64,000 bases of DNA from JL08 sp963765555 (lineage in GTDB: Bacteria > Pseudomonadota > Alphaproteobacteria > Rhodobacterales > Rhodobacteraceae), in contig CAVXWX010000012.1 of NCBI GenBank assembly GCA_963765555.1, forward strand, positions 248,001 through 312,000, written 5' to 3'. Positions 26,567-35,715 of this stretch are shown here, piece by piece; position 1 is the first letter of the stretch; each line of letters opens with the position of its first letter. Below the pieces are notes generated by a model that was not told the DNA's origin, did not search any database, and saw only the letters and a program-made list of their open reading frames with translations. The translations under genes were made by a program, and so were the position numbers.

Positions 26567-27844
26567 CTACGAATAAATTAGTTTCGCGCCGGTGGGGATC
26601 AGGCCGGGTTGCGCGTTCAGTGCATCAATTGAAAAACCGGCAACCGCCTTGTACCGGGCGGCATGCTCCGCCAGATCGGCGTGGGGGATCACATCATTTA
26701 TGTCGTCAAAATGGCCGCCACACAGGTCTTCGACCCTTTGAAGTATGGCATCCGGTCCAGAGCCGCGATTGGCACGGATCACGCCTGTGGTCAGCGGGCG
26801 CATCTGGTCTTCATAGCTGTGCAGGGCGCGCGGCGTGACACCATGTTCCAGAAACGCGGCCCCCAGAACGCGGGCATCCACAATGGCCTGTGTCGCGCCA
26901 TTTGATCCAACCGGATAGGTCGGATGCGCGGCATCCCCCATCAGCGTCACAGGTCCATTGGTCCAAGTCTCAAGCGGGTCACGATCAACCATCGGATATT
27001 CAAAGACCGCGTCAGCGCCCCTGATCAGGGCAGGGACATCCAGCCAGTCAAACACCCAGTCTTCGAACTCAGGCAGAAAATCCGAAATGTCAGCCGCGCG
27101 GTTCCAGTCTTCCTTGTTCCAGCCACCACCGGGGTCTACCCGCAATTCCGCGATCCAGTTCATCGTGACAAGCCCACTGGCCGGATCGGGCCGCGAAATC
27201 GGGTAGGCCACGATACGTTTTGTATCATGCCCGATCAGCGCCATAGCGCCCTGCCCAAAGAACGGTTTGGCCTGCGATGTGGCGCGCCATAAAATGGCAC
27301 CGCCCCAGATTGGGGGGCCTTCCTGGGGAACAATACGGTTGCGTATGGCAGAATGAATGCCATCGGCGCCGATCAGAATATCACCCGCCATGTCGCTGCG
27401 GGCACCCGTCTCGCTGTCCTCAAGGTGCAAAACGGCCTGAGTTCCCTGGGTTTCAAACCCTTTGGCACGCTGGCCTGTCACGAAACAGGCCGGACCGGCG
27501 CGTGCGATCAAGGTGTCGTAAAGCAGCATCTGCAACCGGCCCCGGTGCACAGAGTATTGCGGCCAGTCATACCCAGCCAGCAATCCGCGCGGTTCTTCCC
27601 AGATTTTCCGACCGTGTTTCGAATAAAATCCATATTGCTGTGTTTTGACGGCAATGTTGTCCAACGCAGGTTGCAGCCCCAGATCAAAAAGTTCCCGCAC
27701 GGCATTGGGTTGCACGTTGATACCAACGCCAAGCGGTCGTATCTGGCGGGTTGCTTCGTAAATGCGGAATGGAACACCGATCTGGTGTAAGGTCAGACCC
27801 AGCGCCAGACCTGCGATACCGCCTCCTGCGATCAAAACGGTCAT
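26567..27844 (-). CDS. FAD-dependent monooxygenase
   Basis: A 425-residue flavoprotein of the p-hydroxybenzoate hydroxylase type. Motifs are GGGIAGLALGLTLHQ at the N-terminus, the GD motif GADGIHSAIRNRIV, and GDAAHPTYPVGSNGATQAI. It hydroxylates an aromatic or related ring substrate with NAD(P)H and oxygen. It sits 36 bases upstream of glpD on the same strand, so it may share that transcript, although no obvious pathway links the two. The substrate is unknown. Confidence 0.88.
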   Translation of the reverse strand: MTVLIAGGGIAGLALGLTLHQIGVPFRIYEATRQIRPLGVGINVQPNAVRELFDLGLQPALDNIAVKTQQYGFYSKHGRKIWEEPRGLLAGYDWPQYSVHRGRLQMLLYDTLIARAGPACFVTGQRAKGFETQGTQAVLHLEDSETGARSDMAGDILIGADGIHSAIRNRIVPQEGPPIWGGAILWRATSQAKPFFGQGAMALIGHDTKRIVAYPISRPDPASGLVTMNWIAELRVDPGGGWNKEDWNRAADISDFLPEFEDWVFDWLDVPALIRGADAVFEYPMVDRDPLETWTNGPVTLMGDAAHPTYPVGSNGATQAIVDARVLGAAFLEHGVTPRALHSYEDQMRPLTTGVIRANRGSGPDAILQRVEDLCGGHFDDINDVIPHADLAEHAARYKAVAGFSIDALNAQPGLIPTGAKLIYS

Positions 27845-27900
27845 GCTGAACTTCCTCCTGTCGCGGATACTGAAACAGGCAATCGGTCGGCACGCAAGTG

Positions 27901-28455
27901 TCAGCCTGACGTGCGTCCCGACAGGTCGGCGCCGAAAATGTCGCCAAGGTGTTCGGCCAGATAGATTTTAAGCCACGGCGTGAACAGGTCCGGTGCGCGC
28001 ACTATTTCGGCGCGCAGCTTGTCGGGATTGATCCAGCGTGTTGCCATCACTTCAACCGGGTTCGCCCGAATGTCCGGACGCTCTTGCAGGTGGATCACGA
28101 ACACATCAACCACTTCGTGTTCAATCAGCCCGCCGCCAACGTCTGCACGGTATTCCAGCGTGTGCCGGTAATCGGGCATCAGATCGGTCAACCCAAGTTC
28201 TTCTGACAGGCGGCGCTGTGCGCAGTCGCGCGGGTCTTCACCCCAATGCGGATGCGTGCAGCACGTGTTGGCCCACAGGCCCGGCGTGTGATATTTTCCC
28301 AAAGCCCGCTGTTGCAACAGAATATCGCCCCCTTGCAGGATAAAGACCGACACCGCCTTGTGCCGCAAGCCGCGCACATGGGTTTCGATCTTTTCCATCG
28401 GCGTCAACGTGTCGTCGAGCCAGGCGGGGATCATGATATCTGTCTGTGCCGTCAC
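27901..28455 (-). CDS. idi: Isopentenyl-diphosphate delta-isomerase (type 1)
   Basis: A 184-residue Nudix-fold enzyme that interconverts IPP and DMAPP for isoprenoid synthesis. The active-site Cys in ANTCCTHPHWGE and Glu in EHEVVDVFVIH are both present, as is the Nudix helix region CAQRRLSEELGL. I chose GTG 28455, with AAAGG seven bases upstream. A tandem ten-base repeat (TTTACTGCGA twice, 28466-28485, plus-strand reading) lies just upstream. In this bacterial group idi is often linked to carotenoid or bacteriochlorophyll production, but no such genes are in the window. Confidence 0.94.
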   Translation of the reverse strand: MTAQTDIMIPAWLDDTLTPMEKIETHVRGLRHKAVSVFILQGGDILLQQRALGKYHTPGLWANTCCTHPHWGEDPRDCAQRRLSEELGLTDLMPDYRHTLEYRADVGGGLIEHEVVDVFVIHLQERPDIRANPVEVMATRWINPDKLRAEIVRAPDLFTPWLKIYLAEHLGDIFGADLSGRTSG

Positions 28456-28616
28456 GGCTGTGCCTTTTACTGCGATTTACTGCGATGCGCTCCGGCCGGT
28501 TAGGGCCTGATCCTGCTGAACCTGCGTTACCGTCCCCAAAAGCCAGAGGCAAGACAACGGCGGTCGCGCGCGCCGCACCCCCCGTATTTTTGGCAAAAAG
28601 AAGCCGGGCACGCGCC
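28456..28616. other. Gap between P1 peptidase and idi
   Basis: A 161-base gap. It contains the tandem TTTACTGCGA repeat next to the idi start, a presumed idi promoter and, near its far end, a copy of the dispersed GTATTT repeat. I see no small gene. Confidence 0.4.
28578..28603 (+). repeat. Intergenic GTATTT-type repeat, copy between P1 peptidase and idi
   Basis: The sequence reads CCCCCCGTATTTTTGGCAAA followed by AAGAAG. It shares the C-run, GTATTT and AAAnGAAG elements with the other copies, and lies outside any gene. Confidence 0.5.
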
Positions 28617-29639
28617 CTATGTCTTATTCCGGTCCGACCAGCAGGGCAGCATATCGCCTTTGGCAGCGGTGGCGTGAAACACGGCGCGCGCAATGGCGCG
28701 ACTGACACAAAGAGCGGCCGCATGTCCGATTTCGGACATCAGCGGTGCTGGGGCAGCGGTATGAGATCCGGTGGACAGTGCAAAGACCAGATCGCCGTCA
28801 CCCGGGGTATGGGCAGGCACTATCGCGCGGGCAAATCCGTCATGGGCTGCCACGGCCATACGCTGGCATTGCGCCTTGTCCAGCGCCGCATCGGTGGCGA
28901 CGATGGCAAGCGTTGTGTTGGTCGGGGTTGTATCACCGGCCCCTGCGGCGATCATCTGTTCCATCTTGGCGCTGGTCAGATCACGGCCCAAGCCGCCCGA
29001 CCGGTCAGGTCCAACACCGCCGAATTCGTCGCCGATTTCAAACGGGGCGGCCCAGAAATGCCGATCCCCTTGCGTGGTGACACTGCCGATCGGGTTGACA
29101 GCAACCAATGCGCCAACTGTTACGCCGGATGCCAGACACAAAGATGCTGATCCCAGCCCGCCCTTCAGGTTGGCGGTCAGCGCGCCGGTGCCAGCACCGA
29201 CAGTTCCCAGATCAAATTGATCCGATGCCGCGTCAAAAGCGGCACGGCCCAAAGCGCGGTACGGATTTTCCGCCCAATCCTTGGACCCGCCATTCAACAG
29301 ATCGAACAGGATCGCACCGGGCACCAGTGGCACACGCGCCGGCCCCACGGCAAAACCGCGCCCGGCAGCGCGCAAGCCGTCCATCACACCCGAACAGGCA
29401 TCAAGACCAAAGGCCGATCCGCCAGAAAGAACCACCGCATCCACCGCACCCACCATTTTATCCGGCGCCAGCAAATCGGTTTCGCGCGTGCCCGGCGCCC
29501 CACCCATGACATGGACCGATGCTGTAAAGGGCGCATCTGCTGTCACCACAGTCGAACCGGATTTCAGCGTTTCGTCCTGCGCATTTCCAACGCGCAGGCC
29601 CGCAACATCAGTGATCAGGTTTTTGGGTCCGGGGATCAT
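28617..29639 (-). CDS. P1 family peptidase (DmpA/NylC-like)
   Basis: A 340-residue N-terminal nucleophile hydrolase. The self-cleavage/nucleophile motif is PTNTTLAIVATD, cut between Asn and Thr in NylC-type relatives. Other family features are ITDVAGLRVGNAQ at the start and VVLSGGSAFGLDACSGV. Relatives act as D-aminopeptidases or 6-aminohexanoate-oligomer hydrolases. ATG 29639 shares one base with the stop of the cupin gene (TGATG); the frame above it is not family-like. It is the last gene of an SDR-cupin-peptidase operon. Confidence 0.9.
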   Translation of the reverse strand: MIPGPKNLITDVAGLRVGNAQDETLKSGSTVVTADAPFTASVHVMGGAPGTRETDLLAPDKMVGAVDAVVLSGGSAFGLDACSGVMDGLRAAGRGFAVGPARVPLVPGAILFDLLNGGSKDWAENPYRALGRAAFDAASDQFDLGTVGAGTGALTANLKGGLGSASLCLASGVTVGALVAVNPIGSVTTQGDRHFWAAPFEIGDEFGGVGPDRSGGLGRDLTSAKMEQMIAAGAGDTTPTNTTLAIVATDAALDKAQCQRMAVAAHDGFARAIVPAHTPGDGDLVFALSTGSHTAAPAPLMSEIGHAAALCVSRAIARAVFHATAAKGDMLPCWSDRNKT

Positions 29640-29989
29640 CACAGCCTCGGCTTGGCAGCGGCGGTGGCCGGATCGCCGGTGTTGGGTTCGCCCTTTGGTT
29701 CGATCAGCAGTACCTTGCATTCCCGCGCCGCGCGGGGCCGGTGCGTCTGGCCACGGGGTACGATAAACAATTCACCCGCGCGCACGGTGTGGGATTGATC
29801 GCCGATATCCATGGTCATCTCGCCCTCGAGCACCAGAAAGAAATCATCGGTATCGGGATGTTGATGAAACGGAAACTCGCCCTGGAATTTCACCACCATC
29901 ACATCGTTCCCGTTATAGTCCGCGACGACATGCGGATCCCAATGGGTTGAAAACAGGGCCAGTTTTTCCGCCAGATTGACCGGTTTCAT
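29639..29989 (-). CDS. Cupin domain-containing protein
   Basis: A 116-residue single-domain cupin. The metal-binding motif FPFHQHPDTDDFFLVLEGEM carries the His, His and Glu of motif 1, and GELFIVPRGQTHRPRA carries the His of motif 2. It overlaps both neighbours by TGATG, so the operon is translationally coupled. Its reaction is unknown; small cupins of this kind may bind or modify a small metabolite handled by the neighbouring dehydrogenase. Confidence 0.88.
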   Translation of the reverse strand: MKPVNLAEKLALFSTHWDPHVVADYNGNDVMVVKFQGEFPFHQHPDTDDFFLVLEGEMTMDIGDQSHTVRAGELFIVPRGQTHRPRAARECKVLLIEPKGEPNTGDPATAAAKPRL

Positions 29990-30735
29990 CAGATGCACCG
30001 CCCGCCGTCGACTTCCATGCAAACGCCGGTGATCATTGCTGCCTCGTCCGAGCACAGAAAACAGGCGGCATTGCCCATATCTTCGGGTGTTGAAAACCGC
30101 CCCAAGGGAATGGTGGACAGGAATTTGGCGCGCATTTCCGGCGTGTCCTCGCCCATAAAGGACTTAAGCAGCGGGGTTTCGCCCGCCACCGGATTGATCG
30201 CATTCACGCGGATGCCGTCGGGTGCCAGTTCCACGGCCATCGTGCGGGTTGCCGTAATCATCCATCCCTTAGAGGCATTGTACCAGTTCAAACGCGGGCG
30301 CGGTGATACACCTGCAGTAGACGCCACATTCAAAATGGTGCCAGCGCCATTCTCCTTCATATGGGGCACTAGGGCCCGCGCTGTCAGATAGACCGACTTC
30401 ATGTTCACGTTGTAGACGCGGTCGAAATCGTCTTCGCTGACATATTCCAAAGCTGTTGGCAGATGGGTCACGCCGGCGTTGTTGACCAGAATATCCAAGG
30501 TGCCGAATGCGGACAGGGCCGCATCTGCCATGGCCTGTACGGATGGGCCGTTTGCCACATCCACCGTCTGCGCAAGGGCGGCATCCCCCATCTGTGTCGC
30601 AACAGATTGCGCTGCTTCGCCATTGATATCGGCCACCATCACGCGGGCACCTTCGGCGATGAATTTTTCAACAATTCCCGCGCCAAACCCCGAAGCCCCG
30701 CCCGTCACGATGGCTGTTTTCCCCTGTAGTCGCAT
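29989..30735 (-). CDS. SDR family oxidoreductase
   Basis: A 248-residue short-chain dehydrogenase. The motifs are the cofactor site TGGASGFG, structural NNAG, the catalytic Ser region NVASTAGVSPRPR and the YxxxK pair in WYNASKG. The acidic residue after strand 2 (VADING) suggests NAD preference. I chose ATG 30735 over the codon at 30744. First gene of the SDR-cupin-P1 peptidase operon. It resembles glucose 1-dehydrogenase/3-oxoacyl reductase types; the substrate is unknown. Confidence 0.9.
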   Translation of the reverse strand: MRLQGKTAIVTGGASGFGAGIVEKFIAEGARVMVADINGEAAQSVATQMGDAALAQTVDVANGPSVQAMADAALSAFGTLDILVNNAGVTHLPTALEYVSEDDFDRVYNVNMKSVYLTARALVPHMKENGAGTILNVASTAGVSPRPRLNWYNASKGWMITATRTMAVELAPDGIRVNAINPVAGETPLLKSFMGEDTPEMRAKFLSTIPLGRFSTPEDMGNAACFLCSDEAAMITGVCMEVDGGRCI

Positions 30736-30907
30736 ATTGCACATTCCGTATTGATATCAGTTCGGGCAAGGATGCCGCCATTTGCGGGCGCGGGGCAAGC
30801 GGTTATGCGCGCCCGTTCTGTAACAGAGGTCGCCAGCTTGTGTTTTGCAAGCGCCGTACAGATACGTTAGGCATCGCGACCTGCAAGACAACACCGGAGA
30901 GCCACAT
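30736..30907. promoter_or_regulatory. Divergent promoter region, SDR operon / YghU
   Basis: A 172-base gap between divergent genes. Promoters for both must lie here. GGAGAGCC precedes ATG 30908 as its ribosome binding site. No operator was recognised. Confidence 0.35.
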
Positions 30908-31783
30908 ATGACCCAAACGCCCGAATACACCCCGCCCAACGTGTGGACATGGGACAGCGAAAGCGGCGGCAAATTTGCCAGCATCAACCGCCCCATCGCA
31001 GGGCCGACGCATGACAAGGAATTGCCTGTCGGGCGACACCCCTTGCAGCTTTATTCTCTGGCAACCCCGAACGGCGTAAAAGTGACCGTTCTGCTCGAAG
31101 AATTGCTGGCTCTGGGCAAGACGGGCGCGGAATATGATGCGCATCTGATTGATATCGGAGAAGGGGACCAGTTCGGCAGCGGGTTTGTTGCGGTCAATCC
31201 GAACTCGAAAATTCCCGCGCTGATGGATCATGGTACAAAGCCTGCGACGCGGGTTTTTAAATCAGGTGCGATCCTGCTTTATCTGGCGGAAAAGTTCGGC
31301 GCATTCTTGCCCGCTGATCCGGCAGATCGTGCCGAATGCCTTTCATGGTTGTTTTGGCAAATGGGAAGCGCACCCTATCTGGGCGGCGGGTTTGGCCATT
31401 TCTATGCCTATGCGCCCTACAAGATGGAATACCCGATCAACCGGTTCACGATGGAGGTCAAACGCCAGCTTGATGTGCTCGACCGCAGGCTTGCAGACAA
31501 TACCTATTTGTGCGGAGAAGAGTATACGATTGCCGATATCGCAATCTGGCCGTGGTATGGATCACTGGTTCTGAACCGCGTTTACGAGGCGGCAGAATTC
31601 ATCGATGCGAAAACCTACAAAAACGTTTTGCGCTGGGCCAATCAGATCGATGCCCGCCCCGCCGTGCAGCGCGGCAGGATCGTGAACAAGACATGGGGGC
31701 CGCTGGACCAGCAATTGCACGAGCGTCACGAGGCCAGCGATTTCGACACGAAGACCCAGGACAAACTGCAACCCGCAGATTAA
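30908..31783 (+). CDS. yghU: Glutathione-dependent disulfide-bond oxidoreductase, YghU-type
   Basis: A 291-residue glutathione-transferase-like protein of the YghU/YfcG (Nu) class. It has the extended N-terminus PPNVWTWDSESGGKFASINR, the thioredoxin-fold site SLATPNGVKVTVLLEE and the C-terminal helical domain YTIADIAIWPWYG. E. coli YghU binds two glutathiones and reduces disulfides. ATG 30908 starts the conserved head region. It stands alone, convergent with the aldehyde dehydrogenase. Confidence 0.93.
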   Translation: MTQTPEYTPPNVWTWDSESGGKFASINRPIAGPTHDKELPVGRHPLQLYSLATPNGVKVTVLLEELLALGKTGAEYDAHLIDIGEGDQFGSGFVAVNPNSKIPALMDHGTKPATRVFKSGAILLYLAEKFGAFLPADPADRAECLSWLFWQMGSAPYLGGGFGHFYAYAPYKMEYPINRFTMEVKRQLDVLDRRLADNTYLCGEEYTIADIAIWPWYGSLVLNRVYEAAEFIDAKTYKNVLRWANQIDARPAVQRGRIVNKTWGPLDQQLHERHEASDFDTKTQDKLQPAD

Positions 31784-31824
31784 GCTAACAGCGGTGCGTG
31801 GCAGGCAAAGCCACGCACCCATGT

Positions 31825-33276
31825 TCATCCGTGATAGGCCGCCACGGTTTTCAATTGCGAAAACCCGTATAAAGCCTCGAACCCTTTTTCGCGGCCGTGG
31901 CCTGATTTGCCAACGCCGCCAAAGGGCAGTTCCACCCCACCACCTGCGCCGTAATTGTTGATAAAGACTTGCCCTGACCGGATCGCCTTGGCCAGCCGCA
32001 TCTGGCGCGCGCCATTGCTGGTCCAGATGCTGGCGACCAATCCGTAATCGGTGCTGTTGGCGATACGGATGGCATCCTCTTCCGTATCGAAGGGGATGAT
32101 TACCTGAACAGGACCGAAGATTTCATCCCGCGCCAGCGGGTGATCGACAGGGACATCGGCAAAGAGAGTGGGTAAAACATACGCACCCGTATTGATGGCC
32201 CTGTCATCCAGCATACCCTGCGCCGCCATCTCAAGATCGGCGCCTTTCTCAATAAAACCTTGAACAATTTCTTTTTGGCGCTGTGAAATAACAGGCCCGA
32301 CACGCAGATCATTCAGCGCTGGGCCGACAGTCAGCGATTCATAGGCCTTAGCCATACGGTTGCGTACGGTTTCGTAAACGCCGCGCTGTACCAATATGCG
32401 CGAGGATGCGGAACAGGTCTGCCCCGCATTCTGGATGCCCGCATTCACCAGATACGGCAGGGCCGCATCCAGATCGGCATCGTCAAAGACAAGTTGGGGG
32501 GATTTCCCGCCAAGCTCCAGCGTGACAGGTACCACATTGCGCCCCGCCGCTTGCTGGACCAGCGCGCCGGTTGCCACCGATCCGGTAAAGCTGATGTGGT
32601 GCACACCGGGATGCGCCGTAAGCGCAGCACCCGCCTCGGCGCCGATGCCGGGCACCACATTCAGCGCGCCATCCGGCAATCCCGCATCTTGCGCGATATG
32701 GGCAAAGGCCAGTGCGGTCAGGCAGGCTTCTTCTGCAGGTTTCAACACCGCCGCATTGCCCATCGCCAGTGCGGCCCCGACAGATCGGCCGATGATCTGC
32801 ATCGGATAATTCCACGGCACGATATGGCCCGTCACCCCGTGCGGTTCGCGCAATGTGTAAACGGTGTAGCCCTCAAGATACGGGATGGTCTGGCCGTGTA
32901 CCTTGTCTGCCGCGCCGCCGTAGAATTCCAGATACCGGGCGAGCGCCACGGCATCCGCGCGCGCCTGTGTCAGTGGCTTGCCGACATCCTGCGCTTCCAG
33001 CAGCGCCAGATCATCGACCCGCTCCAAAACCAATTGCCCCATCCTGGTCAGGATACGCCCGCGTTCCAGCGCGCTCATCCGGCCCCAATCACCTTGCAAG
33101 GCCGTTTGGGCCGCATCGACAGCGGCATCGATATCTGCCGCCTCGCCCCGTGCAATGTTGCACAGGATCGCCCCATCAGACGGGTTGACCAGTTCAAGTG
33201 TCCGCCCGCCGACCGGGGCAAACCATGATCCCCCGATCAGACAGAGTTCGGGATCAAACCAAAGACCTTGGGGCAT
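31825..33276 (-). CDS. Aldehyde dehydrogenase family protein
   Basis: A 483-residue NAD(P)-dependent aldehyde dehydrogenase. Motifs are VPWNYPMQIIGRS, the cofactor loop FTGSVATG, catalytic Glu in LELGGKSPQLVF and catalytic Cys in NAGQTCSASSR. It is similar to betaine-aldehyde and gamma-aminobutyraldehyde dehydrogenases. Its ATG shares one base with the true stop of the ABC ATPase (TGATG), so it belongs to that operon. It may oxidise an aldehyde derived from the imported substrate (inference). Confidence 0.93.
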   Translation of the reverse strand: MPQGLWFDPELCLIGGSWFAPVGGRTLELVNPSDGAILCNIARGEAADIDAAVDAAQTALQGDWGRMSALERGRILTRMGQLVLERVDDLALLEAQDVGKPLTQARADAVALARYLEFYGGAADKVHGQTIPYLEGYTVYTLREPHGVTGHIVPWNYPMQIIGRSVGAALAMGNAAVLKPAEEACLTALAFAHIAQDAGLPDGALNVVPGIGAEAGAALTAHPGVHHISFTGSVATGALVQQAAGRNVVPVTLELGGKSPQLVFDDADLDAALPYLVNAGIQNAGQTCSASSRILVQRGVYETVRNRMAKAYESLTVGPALNDLRVGPVISQRQKEIVQGFIEKGADLEMAAQGMLDDRAINTGAYVLPTLFADVPVDHPLARDEIFGPVQVIIPFDTEEDAIRIANSTDYGLVASIWTSNGARQMRLAKAIRSGQVFINNYGAGGGVELPFGGVGKSGHGREKGFEALYGFSQLKTVAAYHG

Positions 33277-34884
33277 CAGACAGGTTCCTTTTTCAGGGCA
33301 TCAAGATCGGGCAAGCGGGGCGCGGCCGCGATCAAAGATTGGGTATAGGGATGTTGCGGATTTGAAAAGACAGACGCGGTTTCCCCCTGTTCAACGATTT
33401 GCACCGGCTTTCATAACCAGAACGCGGTCGGTGATGGTGCGCACGACGCCCAGATCATGGCTGATGAACAAATAACTAAGCGGGTAGACCTCGCATAGCG
33501 CAGCAAGCAGATCAAGAATCTGCGCCCTTACAGACACATCCAGCGCCGAAACGGCCTCGTCAAACAGGATCAGATCGGGGCGGATGATCAGGGCGCGGGC
33601 GATAGCGATGCGCTGGCGCTGACCACCGGAAAACTCGTGGATATATTTGCCGGCATCTGCGGGGCGTAATCCGACCGCGCTCAATGCCTCGTCCACCGCG
33701 TGCTGGCGATCCTTGCCAACAGGCGGGGTGTCAAGCAGATGAAACGGTTCCGTGATCAACCGGTCAACACGGTGGCGCGGGTTAAAGCTGCCATAGGGGT
33801 CCTGAAACACGACCTGCATGCGCCGCCGCACAGCGGGGTCGGGGCGTTTGCCGGAAAACACGGGCCTTCCGTCCAGCAAAATCTGCCCCTCTTGCACAGT
33901 CTCCAACCCCAGTATGGCACGCGTCAGGGTGGATTTGCCGCATCCGCTTTCTCCAACCAGCCCAAGCCGTTCACCTTTGTGCAGGGTAAAACTTACCGTG
34001 TTCACAGCGCGGAACACGGCCGGACTTGAAAACAATCGCACGCGCGGCAACGGATAATCGCGGCTGACGCTGTCCACGGTCAGCAACGGTTTCGGGGCAG
34101 GGGCGATCGGTAGATCAACTTGATGATCGGACGCCTCGAACAGCATTCGGGTATAGGGATGTTGCATGTGGGCCAGTAAATGGCGGGTATCCCCCTGCTC
34201 CACGATACGGCCCTGACGCATCACAATGATCTGGTCCGCGATGTCTGCCACCACCGCCAGATCATGCGTGATCAGCAGCAACCCCATGCCGAATTCGTCC
34301 ACCAACTCGCGCAGCAGCGCCAGAATTTGCGCCTGCGTCGTCACATCAAGCGCGGTGGTCGGTTCATCCGCGATCAGCAATTTGGGCCGCAACGCAATGG
34401 CCATCGCAATCACAACGCGCTGCCTTTGCCCGCCGCTTAGTTCATGCGGATAGCGGGACAGCGGAAATCTGTCCGCTGGCAGGCCAACCCGGTCCAGCAC
34501 GGCGCGCGCCTGCTGTCTGGCCTGCGCACGGGGCATCGCGTCGTGGATCAGGATGGTTTCCATTACCTGATCACCGATGGTTTTCACTGGGTTCAGCGCG
34601 GTCATCGGTTCCTGAAACACCATTCCGATGTCGTTGCCGCGTATTGCGCACAATTCCGGTTCATTGGTTGTTAACAGGTCACGCTGATCCAGTAGAATTT
34701 GGCCGGAACACTGGGTGCCCTGCGGCAGCAGTTGCATGATCGCCAGCGCCGTCATCGATTTGCCTGACCCGCTTTCGCCGGTGATCGCTACGATCTGTCC
34801 GGCATCCACCCGCAGATCGATTTCGTGCAGGATCGGCAGGCTGTGGATGGCCGCAGACAGTTTGGTAACAGCCAGCAACGTCAT
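33276..34884 (-). pseudogene. Dipeptide-type ABC transporter double ATPase, C-terminus frameshifted
   Basis: Two fused DppD/DppF-type nucleotide-binding domains. The first has Walker A GESGSGKSMT and signature LSGGQRQRVVIAMAIALRP; the second has GESGCGKSTLTRA and FSGGQRQRIAIARALIIRP. ATG 34884 overlaps the permease stop by ATGA. The frame breaks at 33402-33403 just after VLVMKAG and stops at 33391. In the other frame the normal family tail (QIVEQGETASVFSNPQHPYT) continues to a TGA at 33276 that couples to the aldehyde dehydrogenase. Both ATPase cores are intact, so even the short form could work. Correcting one base gives 535 residues. Confidence 0.85.
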
Positions 34885-35715
34885 GACCGCGACACCCGAA
34901 TATGCGGATCCAACGCGTCGCGCAGGCCGTCCCCCATCAGGTTCAGCCCCAGCACCGTCAGAATGATCGCGCCCCCGGGTACCAGCGCAAGGTGTGGCGC
35001 AAAGCTGATCATGGTTTGTGCATCGGCCAGCATGCGCCCCCAACTGGGCGTTGGGGGTTGTGCCCCCAGACCTGACATAGGACAGCGCCGCCTCGGCCAG
35101 AATGCCAAGGCTGAACTGAATTGTGGATTGCACGATCAGAAGGTTCAGAATGTTGGGCAGAATATGTTCAATCGAAATCCGCATTGTCGATTTGCCCGCA
35201 ACCCGCGCCGCCAGAATGAATTCCCGTTCCCATAATGACAGCGCCGCGCCGCGACTGACGCGCGCGAATACGGGGATGTTGAAAATACCGATGGCAATAA
35301 TGGCGTTGATGGCACCGGGGCCGAATACCGCCGTGATCAGGATGGCGATGACAAGGCTGGGAAAGGCAAAGACCAGATCGTTGCCGCGCATGATCACCTC
35401 GTCCAGCAGACCGCCCTTGGACGCTGCGGCCAACAACCCCAGCGGAATGCCCGCGGCCATACCGATACCCACCGCCACCAACGCAACCGCGATAGATGTT
35501 CGCGCCCCGACCATGATCATCGAAAACACATCACGCCCGAAATGATCGGTGCCAAACCAGTGTGTTGCATCGGGCGCTTTCAGCTTATTGGCGATGTCCA
35601 TTGCGGTGACATCAAACGGCGTCCAGACAAACGAAAGAAGTGCCGCACACAGAAACACGGCCGACAGAACGCCCCCCAGCACCAGATTGCGTGACCCTGC
35701 CAAACGCCCGGTCAT
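34881..35715 (-). pseudogene. Dipeptide-type ABC transporter permease (DppC-like), frameshifted
   Basis: An inner-membrane permease with the DppC N-terminal arrangement and the HWFGTDHFGRDVFSMIMVGA signature. It is in frame until AALSYV, where one extra base at 35073-35074 breaks it. The expected continuation GLGAQPPTPSWGRMLADAQT lies in the next frame and ends in a TGA that overlaps the ATPase start. Without the extra base the protein has 277 residues, normal for the family. As read, the broken frame runs on into the ATPase frame, giving an artificial fusion of 774 residues. Confidence 0.85.

Noticed and set aside
28466..28485. Tandem TTTACTGCGA repeat as a possible operator or CRISPR fragment
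   Set aside because: Only two units with no spacer; too short for CRISPR. I mention it only as an upstream feature of idi.
33391..35715. A 774-residue permease-ATPase fusion protein
   Set aside because: The region between the two parts is out of frame for both; a one-base correction separates them into two normal genes.
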